49,314 nucleotides of DNA from DASXRU01 sp039933315. GTDB taxonomy: Bacteria > Acidobacteriota > Blastocatellia > Pyrinomonadales > Pyrinomonadaceae. The notes beneath the pieces were generated by a model. It saw only the letters and a program-made list of their open reading frames with translations, searched no databases and was not told the DNA's origin. The stretch is taken from the NCBI GenBank assembly GCA_039933315.1, contig JBDTOI010000011.1, positions 1-49,314 on the forward strand, written 5' to 3'. The stretch's first letter is position 1. Every line of letters begins with the position of its first letter. Both the position numbers and the translations under genes were made by a program. This document shows, piece by piece, positions 26,947-35,038 of this stretch.

Positions 26947-27405
26947 ATGCGACGACGTGAAGGTGATGGGTGTCCGATAGCAGGAGCGCTGCAACTAATC
27001 GGCGATAAGTGGACGATGCTGGTCGTGCGCGATCTGGTGAACGGGCCCATGCGTACCACCGATTTGCTGGCGGCGTTGCATCCCATCAGCAGTCGCACCC
27101 TGCTGGGGCGTCTGCGTGACATGGAGCATGACGGCCTCGTGGTTCGAACGAACTTCAACGAGAATCCGCCAAGGGTTGAGTACGCTTTGACGGGCAAAGC
27201 GGAAGCATTGTTTCCCTTGCTTGAATCGCTTCGTCAGCTCGGCCTGGCGCTTGACTGTAACGAATGCGAAGACCGCCGCGAGCGCCTGGGGTTCTACTGC
27301 GAGTTCTGTCCCCGCACCGCTGTGCCCCAAACGTTTGTGAACGAACCTACTCCGGCGCCGGCCCCACCCCGTCGCGAACTCGACGATCAAATTGTGCTGT
27401 TGTGA
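26947..27405 (+). CDS. HxlR family winged-helix regulator with C-terminal cysteines
   Basis: 152 residues. Residues 1-105 form the HxlR winged-helix domain, with the redox-associated N-terminal cysteine in CPIA (C9), then IGDKWTMLVVRDLVNGP and ISSRTLLGRLRDMEHDGLV. After the usual domain end there is an extra tail with CNECEDRRERLGFYCEFC, two CxxC pairs about 12 residues apart that could bind zinc or sense redox state; the last 25 residues are Pro-rich. HxlR proteins are usually local regulators of stress or carbonyl-responsive genes; the convergent gene is thioredoxin reductase. No ribosome binding site is visible because the repeat abuts the ATG. Confidence 0.9.
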   Translation: MRRREGDGCPIAGALQLIGDKWTMLVVRDLVNGPMRTTDLLAALHPISSRTLLGRLRDMEHDGLVVRTNFNENPPRVEYALTGKAEALFPLLESLRQLGLALDCNECEDRRERLGFYCEFCPRTAVPQTFVNEPTPAPAPPRRELDDQIVLL

Positions 27406-27432
27406 TTTGAGCTGCGGCCGTGTTCGGGCAGG

Positions 27433-27465
27433 TATAGGTCCAATAAGTCCTATAGGCCCTATACT
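27433..27465. repeat. CCTAT/ATAGG repeat (family G), copy 2
   Basis: TATAGGTCCAATAAGTCC followed by TATAGGCCCTATA, a tandem and palindromic run between the convergent HxlR and thioredoxin reductase genes. Confidence 0.65.
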
Positions 27466-27473
27466 GGCTTCTA

Positions 27474-28571
27474 TCACACAACCTCTTCGATCTTATTCGG
27501 GACGATATTTCCGTCAGGCAGGATAATTGCTTCGTGATCGGGGGTGATGTGCTCACCTTCGATAGTGACTTCCTCCCCGCTGGGCATCATCACCGGAAGG
27601 TGGTCAAGGAAGCGTTCGGCGTCGATGGCTGCCATGCAGCCCGTACCGGCCGCCGTGACCGCCTGGCGATAAACTGAATCCTGCACATCGCCGCAGGCAA
27701 AAGCTCCCGGAATATTCGTTGCTGTCGAATGTCCCGATGTCTTCAGATAACCCACATCGTCCATATCGAGCTGGCCCTTGAACAGCTCCGTATTTGGTTT
27801 ATGACCGATAGCGACGAACACTCCCTCGCACTCGAAGACGCGCTCCTGGCCGGTCGTTAGATCCTTTAAGCGAACGCCGGTCACACCTTGCTCCGGATTT
27901 CCCAGGATCTCTTCGACGGCTGTATTCCAGATGAATTCGATCTTATCGTTATTGAAGGCCTTGTCCTGCATGATTTTCGACGCCCGCAATTTGTCGCGGC
28001 GGTGCACCACAAAGACGCGCCTGGCATAGCGCGTCAGGAACGTCGCTTCTTCCATCGCCGTATCGCCACCACCCACGACCACCAGATGCTTGTTGCGGAA
28101 AGCAGGGAGCGGGCCATCGCAGGTCGCGCAGGCTGAGACCCCGTTGCCGCCAAGACCCTCGGGCACCTTTGCTTCCCCGGGAATCCCAAGCCATTGGGCC
28201 GACGCACCGGAAGCAATGATCAGCGTCTCCGCTGTGATGGTCGCGTCCCTGGTGTAGACAGTGAACGGCCGCTCCTGCAGATCTACGTCATCTATCCAGG
28301 CTTCGAGAAACTCTGTGCCGAAGCGTTCCGCCTGTTTGCGAAACTCGACCATCAAATCAGGACCCTGAATCCCTTCCGAGAACCCGGGATAGTTCTCGAC
28401 GTCGGTGGTGATCATCAGTTGCCCACCGGGTGCGGTTTGCTTCTCCGCGTCAGCGGGTGCATCGATGAGCAATGGCTTAAGATTCGCGCGGCCAGTGTAG
28501 ATAGCCGCCGTCAGGCCGGCTGGCCCGGAACCGATAATCACAACGTCTCTGTGTATAATTTGTCGCGACAT
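27474..28571 (-). CDS. trxB: Thioredoxin reductase
   Basis: 365 residues from the ATG at 28571, which has GGAAG eight bases before it; an ATG at 28586 has AAGGA directly adjacent and is less likely. FAD motif GSGPAGLTAAIY near residue 15, redox pair C148/C151 in SACATCDG, NADPH motif VVVGGGDTAMEEATFL, and the second FAD motif GAFACGDVQDSVYRQAVTAAGTG. It keeps thioredoxin reduced with NADPH. It carries about 45 residues more at the C-terminus (MPSGEEVTIEGEHITPDHEA) than the standard 310-320 residue enzyme; the role of this tail is unknown. Confidence 0.95.
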   Translation of the reverse strand: MSRQIIHRDVVIIGSGPAGLTAAIYTGRANLKPLLIDAPADAEKQTAPGGQLMITTDVENYPGFSEGIQGPDLMVEFRKQAERFGTEFLEAWIDDVDLQERPFTVYTRDATITAETLIIASGASAQWLGIPGEAKVPEGLGGNGVSACATCDGPLPAFRNKHLVVVGGGDTAMEEATFLTRYARRVFVVHRRDKLRASKIMQDKAFNNDKIEFIWNTAVEEILGNPEQGVTGVRLKDLTTGQERVFECEGVFVAIGHKPNTELFKGQLDMDDVGYLKTSGHSTATNIPGAFACGDVQDSVYRQAVTAAGTGCMAAIDAERFLDHLPVMMPSGEEVTIEGEHITPDHEAIILPDGNIVPNKIEEVV

Positions 28572-28586
28572 GGCTAACTCTTCCAT

Positions 28587-29002
28587 TCCTTACTGGGAAG
28601 TTGAAAACGAAGGCCTGTTTTTGGTCAGAATATAGTAACGGCTTTCAGGAGCCAATCAAAGTTGCTCTACCACTATGAGGAAATCGTAGTGGGCATTGTC
28701 CCCAAACGGCTGGCTGACGATCGCGCCGCGTCGAACACATTCAGCTGCGAACTCAAGTTCCAGAACAGTTTCTACAATCTTTAATTTTGAGCTAGCCATT
28801 CATCGCCTTCTTCCAAAATCGCCTGCATTGCACTGGTTACAGAGGGAAACAATCCCTTATGGCAAGCGGAGCTTTTGATGTACTATAGGCGCACGCTAAA
28901 GGCTATACCGCATTATAAGTAGCGATACTGGAGTAGTCGAACCCTAGAGCTGGCAACCTGACAATGAGGAAGCTCTGACTACAGGAGAATCTGGGCAAAC
29001 GA
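28587..29002. other. Intergenic region between divergent genes
   Basis: A 416-base spacer between the divergent trxB and 3-hydroxyacyl-CoA dehydrogenase genes. It is noticeably more A/T-rich than the genes, as expected for promoters. No hairpin or repeat of the other families is visible. Confidence 0.6.
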
Positions 29003-29893
29003 TTGAAAACTGGCATCGCTCCGCAAGAAATTAAAACGATTGCTGTCCTTGGCGCCGGAACAATGGGGCACGGCATTGCTCAGGTCGCGGCCGCAGCCAA
29101 CTATCCCGTAGTTTTATACGAAGTAAACAAGGAAGCGCTGGCCGGCGGCGTTGAAGCCATCGAGCGCAACCTGGCGAAGGGAATTGAGCTGGCCAAGCTC
29201 ACCGAAGCAGATAGCGACAACATACGCCAAAGGATTCGCGGCACTGTTCATTTGCTGGATACCGCAGGCGCCGATCTTTTTATCGAAGCCGCACCTGAAA
29301 AGCTGGATCTGAAACAGAACCTGCTGCGCGAAATCGAATCCCTGGCCGCGGGCTCAGCTATCTTCGCCTCCAACACTTCATCGCTTTCCATTAGCGAAAT
29401 TTCCTCAGTCTCGGATCGACCCGGCAAAGTTGTAGGCATGCATTTCTTCAACCCCGTGCATATCATGCGGCTGGTGGAAATTGTGGTTGGTAGGGAAACA
29501 GCCGAAGAAACGGTTGATGCAGTTCGCGAGGTGGCGCTTCGGATGCGGAAAGAGCCTATCACGGTGCGCGACGTTCCCGGCTTTGCCTCCAGTCGGCTGG
29601 GCGTCACTTTGGGGCTCGAGGCGATGCGGATGTTGGAGCAGGGCGTGGCCAGTGCAAAAGATATAGATACGGCGATGGAATTAGGCTATAACCATCCTAT
29701 GGGACCCCTGCGTTTGACCGATCTGGTTGGTCTGGACGTGCGCCTCAGCATAGCGGAGTACCTGCACGGCGCGCTCGCTTCCGAGAATTTTCGGCCGCCT
29801 GAAATATTGCGCCGCATGGTTAAGGAAGGGAAGCTGGGAAAGAAAACCGGCCAGGGCTTTTATGAGTGGAAGAGGCCAGAAGCTAGCAGATGA
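29003..29893 (+). CDS. 3-hydroxyacyl-CoA (3-hydroxybutyryl-CoA) dehydrogenase
   Basis: 296 residues. The N-terminal Rossmann domain opens with AVLGAGTMGHGIAQVAA (NAD binding, residues about 14-30). The NTSSLSISEIS and FFNPVHIMRLVEIV segments hold the catalytic region, with H in NPVH expected as the catalytic histidine. The C-terminal dimerisation domain contains GFASSRLGVTLGLEAMRMLEQG. It oxidises L-3-hydroxyacyl-CoA to 3-ketoacyl-CoA with NAD in beta-oxidation or runs in reverse in butyrate metabolism. An enoyl-CoA hydratase gene lies about 5 kb away on the same strand but is not in the same operon. The TTG start is the upstream-most; AGGAG lies about 16 bases before it, a poor spacing. Confidence 0.93.
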   Translation: MKTGIAPQEIKTIAVLGAGTMGHGIAQVAAAANYPVVLYEVNKEALAGGVEAIERNLAKGIELAKLTEADSDNIRQRIRGTVHLLDTAGADLFIEAAPEKLDLKQNLLREIESLAAGSAIFASNTSSLSISEISSVSDRPGKVVGMHFFNPVHIMRLVEIVVGRETAEETVDAVREVALRMRKEPITVRDVPGFASSRLGVTLGLEAMRMLEQGVASAKDIDTAMELGYNHPMGPLRLTDLVGLDVRLSIAEYLHGALASENFRPPEILRRMVKEGKLGKKTGQGFYEWKRPEASR

Positions 29894-30022
29894 AAAATAG
29901 AGGCCCGGGGCTGCCCGCTGGATCTTTTGCAGAATTGAATAACAAGGGGAGATGATACGGAGACAGCAATCGACAGACATCCCAGGTTGCCTATTGTTCG
30001 CTGAATCCTTCCGCCTGCTTCT

Positions 30023-30418
30023 ATGAGTACACCGTACAACAGTGAGGAGAAACGCTTCGCTTTGCGAATGGCGTTGCGCCTGCCGGTCGTTGTTTCCGGA
30101 AGGTCGGAAGATGGCGCCGCGTGGAGCGAACCGACGGAGACAGATGATATCTCCACTTCAGGAACGCTTTTTCACCTGAACCAGAAAGTCACTCGCGGCG
30201 AGCGGCTTTACCTGCGCGCGCACAAGCCGGACGGCGCTCCCATCGAAGCGACCGCGATCGTGATCAGAGTGGCGCCGGCCATTTATGGCACCGCCCGCAT
30301 CGGCGTCCAGATCGCCGAACCGGCGGACAACTGGCTGCGGCTCTTCGTCTCGTGGGTCGCCGACGAGCAACCCGCCATTCCCACCGATCCCGAATCCGAT
30401 CTGGAACCTGCTGAATGA
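30023..30418 (+). CDS. PilZ domain protein
   Basis: 131 residues, a single PilZ domain. The c-di-GMP binding signatures are present: an arginine-rich RFALRMALRLPV near the N-terminus (RxxxR) and DDISTSG (D/NxSxxG) at about residues 42-48. Such proteins bind cyclic di-GMP and alter motility, exopolysaccharide or gene expression through a partner. No other domain is attached, so the target is unknown. A rho-independent terminator follows about 75 bases downstream. Confidence 0.9.
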   Translation: MSTPYNSEEKRFALRMALRLPVVVSGRSEDGAAWSEPTETDDISTSGTLFHLNQKVTRGERLYLRAHKPDGAPIEATAIVIRVAPAIYGTARIGVQIAEPADNWLRLFVSWVADEQPAIPTDPESDLEPAE

Positions 30419-30460
30419 TTTTCACTGCTTAGACGTGACCCTGATAGTGGAAACCAAAAA

Positions 30461-30688
30461 CTAAGGCGTATTAATGCGCCGGGAAAAGAGGAGAGGCCTT
30501 CGCACGTTCAAGCGAAAGCCTCTTTTTCTATTTCTCTCTCTCCAGGTAGCCGTGGGCAGTGAATCAAGCTCAGCCTCCTCGTGGTGAGGTGTTTGCTTAT
30601 CCCGCATCTCCGCCGTGAAAGAAGCCAGGCGCTCCCACCACGGGGATTGGATTAGAATCGGAGCGGGCTGAGGCTTTTGTCCAAACAT
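30461..30688 (-). CDS. Small basic protein with strong ribosome binding site
   Basis: A 75-residue product of unknown function. The argument for a real gene is the upstream AGGAGGG, six bases before the ATG. The N-terminal half has WWERLASFTAEMRDK; the last 25 residues are Arg-rich and are encoded through the terminator of the convergent PilZ gene. It may therefore be a genuinely short gene whose 3' end overlaps that terminator, or a leader peptide. I recognise no family. Confidence 0.5.
   Translation of the reverse strand: MFGQKPQPAPILIQSPWWERLASFTAEMRDKQTPHHEEAELDSLPTATWRERNRKRGFRLNVRRPLLFSRRINTP
30492..30530 (+). terminator. Rho-independent terminator of the PilZ gene
   Basis: Stem AGAGGCCTTCGC / GCGAAAGCCTCT (one mismatch) with an 8-base loop, followed by TTTTT on the plus strand at 30523-30527. 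Confidence 0.75.
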
Positions 30689-30721
30689 AGCATCCCTCCT
30701 TGTTCTTACAGCTACTTACTG

Positions 30722-31000
30722 CTACGGCTTTTTGTTCGCGTTTCTATTGTTGCTGTTGATAGACCTGACGCCGGCTGTGTTGGCGTTACCATTGTCGTTG
30801 GTCACCACAGCTGTGTTCGAAGATACCGTCCTGCTGTTGGCGTTGGCCGGAATATTGGCATTGGTTTCCACCACACCCTGGCGTGGCGGGTTGCCGGCAT
30901 TAGCGTTAGTGTTCGTGGTGTTGGTGTTGTCTGCTGCGCCACACCCTGCCAGGGCAGCCGCGCCGGCCAGCACCAAAGCAAGCGCAAATTTCCTTTGCAT
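30722..31000 (-). CDS. Asn-rich lipoprotein
   Basis: 92 residues from the ATG giving MQRKFALALVLAGAAALAGC; GGGAGG lies about 10 bases before this start, whereas the longer frame to 31060 has none. The lipobox LAGC marks C20 as the acylated residue. The mature chain is nearly all Asn, Thr, Ala and Ser (NTNTTNTNANAG type) with no domain, so it is an unstructured surface or periplasmic tether, similar in composition to the spacer of the lipoprotein at 13876-14334. The partner or role is unknown. Confidence 0.75.
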   Translation of the reverse strand: MQRKFALALVLAGAAALAGCGAADNTNTTNTNANAGNPPRQGVVETNANIPANANSRTVSSNTAVVTNDNGNANTAGVRSINSNNRNANKKP

Positions 31001-31064
31001 TCTGTTGTATCCTCCCGAGTTGTAACGAAACTGTATTTTGAGCTTGAGGCTGCGAGTCATTCAG

Positions 31065-31110
31065 TAGTGCAAACTGTCAGCTTGCCCCCCAAGCTAACAG
31101 TTTGCGACTA
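31065..31110. repeat. 20-bp-arm hairpin
   Basis: GCAAACTGTCAGCTTG (31069-31084) and CAAGCTAACAGTTTGC (31090-31105) pair with one mismatch around a CCCCC loop; outer TAGT / ACTA bases extend it with a one-base bulge. It lies between the stress-protein stop and the Asn-rich lipoprotein start, on the same strand; there is no T-run. Confidence 0.75.
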
Positions 31111-31123
31111 CCATTGAGCGGAA

Positions 31124-31690
31124 CTATCGATAGAGCCCTTCGGCGCGATTAGCACGCCATTGGTCTTCGAAGTAAGTGGCGTCCTCATCGGTCCGGGGAT
31201 TCACACCCATTACGATACCGCCTTCGCGAATGCCCTTGTCATAGACTTTGGCTCGCTCTTCCGGAATACCGGCGCCCACCAGCGCGCCAATCACCCCTCC
31301 GGTCAATGCGCCGGCGCCACCGCCCGCCAGTGCCGCTGCGATTGGACCCGCAATCAGCAATCCGATACCCGGTAGTGCCAGGGTCGTGCCAATAGCTGCG
31401 ATTGCCGCCAGCGTGGCGCCTACGCCGCCGCCGATTGCCGCACCCTTGCCGGCATCTTCCCAGGCTTTTGTGCCCAGCTCGGTGTCACCGTCGGTAAAAT
31501 GCTTCTTGCGGGTGTCATCTGACATCAGCAAATTAATGTCGTCCTTGCCGTATCCGCGTTCGCTCAGGGAACGATACGCTCCTTCGGCGCTGTCCCGGTC
31601 TCTGAACAACCCGGTCATCATGCGGCTTGAGCGCTGCGTCGCTGCGCCCGTCGAGCCTGTTTCATTTGATCTGTCGGTTTCAAATCCCAT
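31124..31690 (-). CDS. General stress protein, YflT-like with glycine-zipper
   Basis: 188 residues. Residues about 24-60 match the start of YflT/GSP17M-like stress proteins (MTGLFRDRDSAEGAYRSLSERGY), followed by a long Gly/Ala-rich segment (about 78-140) of small-residue zipper repeats that could pack in or on a membrane, and a C-terminal EGGIVMGVNPRTDEDATYFE section. Family members respond to heat, salt or other stress in Bacillus; the molecular function is unknown. AAGGAGAG precedes the ATG with good spacing. Confidence 0.75.
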   Translation of the reverse strand: MGFETDRSNETGSTGAATQRSSRMMTGLFRDRDSAEGAYRSLSERGYGKDDINLLMSDDTRKKHFTDGDTELGTKAWEDAGKGAAIGGGVGATLAAIAAIGTTLALPGIGLLIAGPIAAALAGGGAGALTGGVIGALVGAGIPEERAKVYDKGIREGGIVMGVNPRTDEDATYFEDQWRANRAEGLYR

Positions 31691-32094
31691 TGTTCACTCT
31701 CCTTTTGTTATTTAGACGAAATTGTTGACTAATGTCCCTGTAGTCTTCCTGACTATGCTTACTGTGGTCGCCGACCTCTTAGCAACGCTCATACCATCAA
31801 GGTTCAGCAGCAAATTCGCGACAAGAAAGGTAAAAGCGTCTGAGAGAAATTTTCCTTGTGTACTTCTCCGGTACGTTGCGGCTGGCTTCTGTCTAATTAC
31901 GAACCGTAGCGCGCGCAAACAACCGGGCTAGCTGCGTTTCTCGAAGAACTCCGCAATCGCCATAATTTGTGGATAATGTGCTTTCGACTGTGGATTAGCT
32001 GATGGACAGAACCGTGGATCGAACGGTTTCGTGCCCAGTGACAACCCGGTGGAGAAGCCAAATAGGTCCTATCCGTTGTATAAGCCCTATGTTA
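31691..32094. other. Spacer holding a family G repeat
   Basis: A 404-base spacer. It contains a small hairpin AACCGT-N7-ACGGTT at 32010-32028 and the ATAGG/CCTAT repeat annotated separately just after the DPP IV stop. Otherwise it shows nothing I can name; it should contain the promoter for the stress-protein gene. Confidence 0.6.
32058..32091. repeat. CCTAT/ATAGG repeat (family G), copy 3
   Basis: CCAAATAGGTCCTATCC then TATAAGCCCTATG, immediately downstream of the DPP IV stop codon. Confidence 0.55.
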
Positions 32095-34398
32095 TTAACG
32101 CGGCCCCGCCGGGAGGTTCTCATTCAGATACCGCGTCAGCAATCCATAGAGATGCCTGCTGGTGCCGGGGCCTTCGTTGATGCTGTGCGAGCGGTTGGGA
32201 TACGGCATGATGGTAAACGGTTTGTTTGCCGCCACCAGCGCGTTAACCAGGGCCTCAGTTCCCTGGTAGTGAACGTTGTCGTCTCCCGTGCCATGGACTA
32301 CCAGCAGGTTGCCCTTCAACTGACCCGCAAAGGTGATAGGCGAACTCTGTTTCCATTCGTCAGGGTGGTCTTGCGGCAAGCCGCAATATCGCTCCTGATA
32401 AATGGTGTCGTAGTAATGCAGGTCAGCCACGGGAGCGACTGACATGCCCACCTGGTAAACATCGGGATATCGAAACATGGCGTTGAGGGTGGCCGAACCC
32501 CCGCCACTCCAACCCCAGATGCCAATTCGTGCCGGATCGACATATGGCCACTTCGCGATGGCCCGGGCCGCGTTCGCCTGGTCCGAAGAATTCACGATGC
32601 CCATCTTCCGATAAATAATCTTGCGCCAGGCCCGTCCGCGCGGGGCCGGCGTGCCGCGATTGTCGACACTCACAACCAGGTAACCCTGCTGGGCCAGCAT
32701 CATATGCCAGCGGAAACTGAGGCCGCCCCAGGAATCGACCACCGTCTGTGACCAGGGTTCGGTGTAGGCATAGAAGAGAACCGGATAGCGCTTTTGCGGA
32801 TCGAAGTCCGGCGGCTTGATCATCCAGCCATCGAGCTGTACGCCTTCGCCAATATCGACGCGGAAGAATTCATAAGGAGTTTGTTTCAACGCCGCCAGGC
32901 GCACCTGCGTTTCACGGTTATCGATCAAGGTTCGCACCAGGGCATGTTGCGGCAAACGCACAATGTCAGTTACCGGGACCTTAGCGAAAGCCGAAGAGAC
33001 GTGAATGGCAAAATCGCCGCGCGGAGAAATGTTGTAAGAATGCGAGCCGGGCCAGCTGGCCGGGGTCACTCTTTCCAATTTGGCCGCGCCCGATAATGGC
33101 GCGCGGAAGAGATAACGCTGCGTCGCGTTTTCCGGAGAAGCTTCAAAATAGATCCAGTTGTTTGCGCCGTCGACTTTTTCGACGGTGATCACATCAAAGT
33201 TACCCGGCGTGATGTTTTTCACGTCGCGGCCGTCGCGGGAAATGGAGTAGATGTGCCGCCAGCCGTCGCGCTCGCTGGCCCATAAAAAGCGCTTGCCGTT
33301 GTCGATCCATTCCGCGTCACCGCGCGCCAGTCCGGTCTTGTCCCAATCCAGGTCGCCCCAGGAAACGTCAACCCAGCTTTCGTCCTTCTCAGTCAATATC
33401 GGCCGCACCTTGCCGCTGCGAATGTCGCCCAGCATAACGATGTTCGTGTTCTGTAGCCGGTTCACCTGCTGAATAACCACTTCATCCGAGCGGGCTGCCC
33501 ATTCCATGCGCGGCAGATAATGATTGCGCGGATCGCCGGCAATCTCGAACCAACGTGTGGCGCCGCCCTGCCAGCCAATCACGCCGACCCGGGCAGCGGA
33601 ATTCATCTCGCCGGCTTTGGGATAGGGAAACGAAGTAATGACGGGATAGAGGCCGGCCGTGTTGTTGATGAGCTGAAACTCTTTGACGCCCTCGGTGTTG
33701 AGTTGCCAGTAGGCGATGTGCTTGCCGTCCGGGCTCCAACGCCAGCCGTCGCGGCAAAATAACTCCTCTTCGTAAACCCAGTCGAAAGTGCCGTTGACGA
33801 TATAGCGGGAACCGTCCGTGGTTATTTGGGCGACGGAGTTGGGCGAAGCGTCATCAGTATTCTCGACATAGATATTGTTTTCGCGAACGTAACCTACGCT
33901 GGTCCCATCGGGCGAAAACTTAGCAAACATCAGAGTTGAAGGTTTCGCGTTGGCCCCGCCTAACTTCCGCAGGCGCCATGTTTTCAGATCTACCACCCAG
34001 TAGTCACCGCGCGTGTTGCTGCGCCAGACGCGCTCTGACTTAGTGAAGATGAGTACCTTTTGCTCGTCAGGGCTGAGCGTAAACTCCTCGATGCTCAGAG
34101 GGTCGGTGGCGCCGGTGGGCACAAGATTGCCGGCCGAGAGTTTGATCGTGCGTTCACCTGTCACCCCGTCGTAACGCACAATGTCGAGGAACTCGTTTTT
34201 ATGAGCCGAAGGTTCCAGCGCCAGATAGCCGCTGCCGTCGTTCTGCCACTGCACCGGACCGAGCGACTTGGTGCGAAACGTAAAGATAGAGTCGACAGTT
34301 AGAAGGCCTGGCTCAGTCGGCTGAGTCTGTTGCGCGAATAAAGAAGTGCAGGTTAGTAAAAGAAGGACGAAGGGAAGCAATAAAGGATTGCGTTTCAT
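32095..34398 (-). CDS. Dipeptidyl peptidase IV, family S9B, secreted
   Basis: 767 residues with a signal peptide (LLLPFVLLLLTCTSLFAQQ). The beta-propeller contains the S9B dipeptide-anchoring motif DWVYEEELF, whose glutamates bind the substrate N-terminus. The hydrolase domain has catalytic serine S631 in GWSGGGS (usually GWSYGG), the aspartate in GTGDDNVHY and the histidine in NRSHSINEG. It removes X-Pro dipeptides from peptides in the periplasm or outside the cell. Length matches the family (about 740-770). It stands alone, divergent from the alkaline-phosphatase-type remnant. Confidence 0.96.
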   Translation of the reverse strand: MKRNPLLLPFVLLLLTCTSLFAQQTQPTEPGLLTVDSIFTFRTKSLGPVQWQNDGSGYLALEPSAHKNEFLDIVRYDGVTGERTIKLSAGNLVPTGATDPLSIEEFTLSPDEQKVLIFTKSERVWRSNTRGDYWVVDLKTWRLRKLGGANAKPSTLMFAKFSPDGTSVGYVRENNIYVENTDDASPNSVAQITTDGSRYIVNGTFDWVYEEELFCRDGWRWSPDGKHIAYWQLNTEGVKEFQLINNTAGLYPVITSFPYPKAGEMNSAARVGVIGWQGGATRWFEIAGDPRNHYLPRMEWAARSDEVVIQQVNRLQNTNIVMLGDIRSGKVRPILTEKDESWVDVSWGDLDWDKTGLARGDAEWIDNGKRFLWASERDGWRHIYSISRDGRDVKNITPGNFDVITVEKVDGANNWIYFEASPENATQRYLFRAPLSGAAKLERVTPASWPGSHSYNISPRGDFAIHVSSAFAKVPVTDIVRLPQHALVRTLIDNRETQVRLAALKQTPYEFFRVDIGEGVQLDGWMIKPPDFDPQKRYPVLFYAYTEPWSQTVVDSWGGLSFRWHMMLAQQGYLVVSVDNRGTPAPRGRAWRKIIYRKMGIVNSSDQANAARAIAKWPYVDPARIGIWGWSGGGSATLNAMFRYPDVYQVGMSVAPVADLHYYDTIYQERYCGLPQDHPDEWKQSSPITFAGQLKGNLLVVHGTGDDNVHYQGTEALVNALVAANKPFTIMPYPNRSHSINEGPGTSRHLYGLLTRYLNENLPAGPR

Positions 34399-34582
34399 AT
34401 TGGTCTCCGTGACGAGTTGCGTTGTTCACAGTCATTGTAGCAAACCGGCAAAGTCCGGAGGCAGGAGTTTGCGGCAGCACCTTCGTGTGTGGTGTGCGAC
34501 TAAGAGCCCTGAGACGAACTGTAACAAGTATGTAACTCACTGCTGATTGCCACTAGTTCTCGGTTACCTCATACTGCCTCGC

Positions 34583-34951
34583 ATGCGGCGTCTAACCCGG
34601 GCCCTTATCACCTTTGTCTTGATCTCTGTCGTCTTTCCTGGCGGCAGTTTCATTTCCCACAAAGACGCCGCCGCCCAACGTCCAATTGCGAAACCCATCG
34701 CGCCACAGAGGCCGCGCCTGGTGCTGCTGATTGTCATCGATCAGTTTCGTTACGATTATCTGGAACGCTTCGGAGACCTTTTTGGCTCGCGTGGCATCGT
34801 GGGGGAAAGTTTTCGCCCGGGTCGCTACGCGCAAACCGCCTTACCCGCTGACGTCGCGCCCACCCTGGCCGCCGTCTTAGGGATAAAGACTCCAGAGATT
34901 TCGTCCGGCCGCGTCCTCATCGAATCGTTGAAACGAAAAGGTGAGCGATGA
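34583..34951 (+). pseudogene. Internally deleted alkaline-phosphatase-family protein
   Basis: The 122-residue product joins the two ends of a much longer protein. A signal peptide is followed by PRLVLLIVIDQFRYDYLERF (about residues 43-62 from this start), the N-terminal metal-site strand typical of PafA-like alkaline phosphatases. After about ten residues it jumps to ESFRPGRYAQTALPADVAPT and LAAVLGIKTPEISSGRVLIE, the usual C-terminal end. The 350-450 residues between them, which carry the rest of the active site, are missing although the frame is kept. It is therefore almost certainly catalytically dead. The ATG at 34583 gives a normal signal peptide; the frame is open to 34547. Confidence 0.75.
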
Positions 34952-35038
34952 TCTGAGCCCTTTCGGGTAGTGTTGACGATTCCTGGCCCAGCCTTTAGGA
35001 TTCTTCCGCCAACTCAAAACACATCTGGAGAGAAGCAA

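Noticed and set aside
30677..31117. Open frame of 146 codons on the plus strand
   Set aside because: It is the antisense shadow of the Asn-rich lipoprotein gene, which has a lipobox and ribosome binding site.
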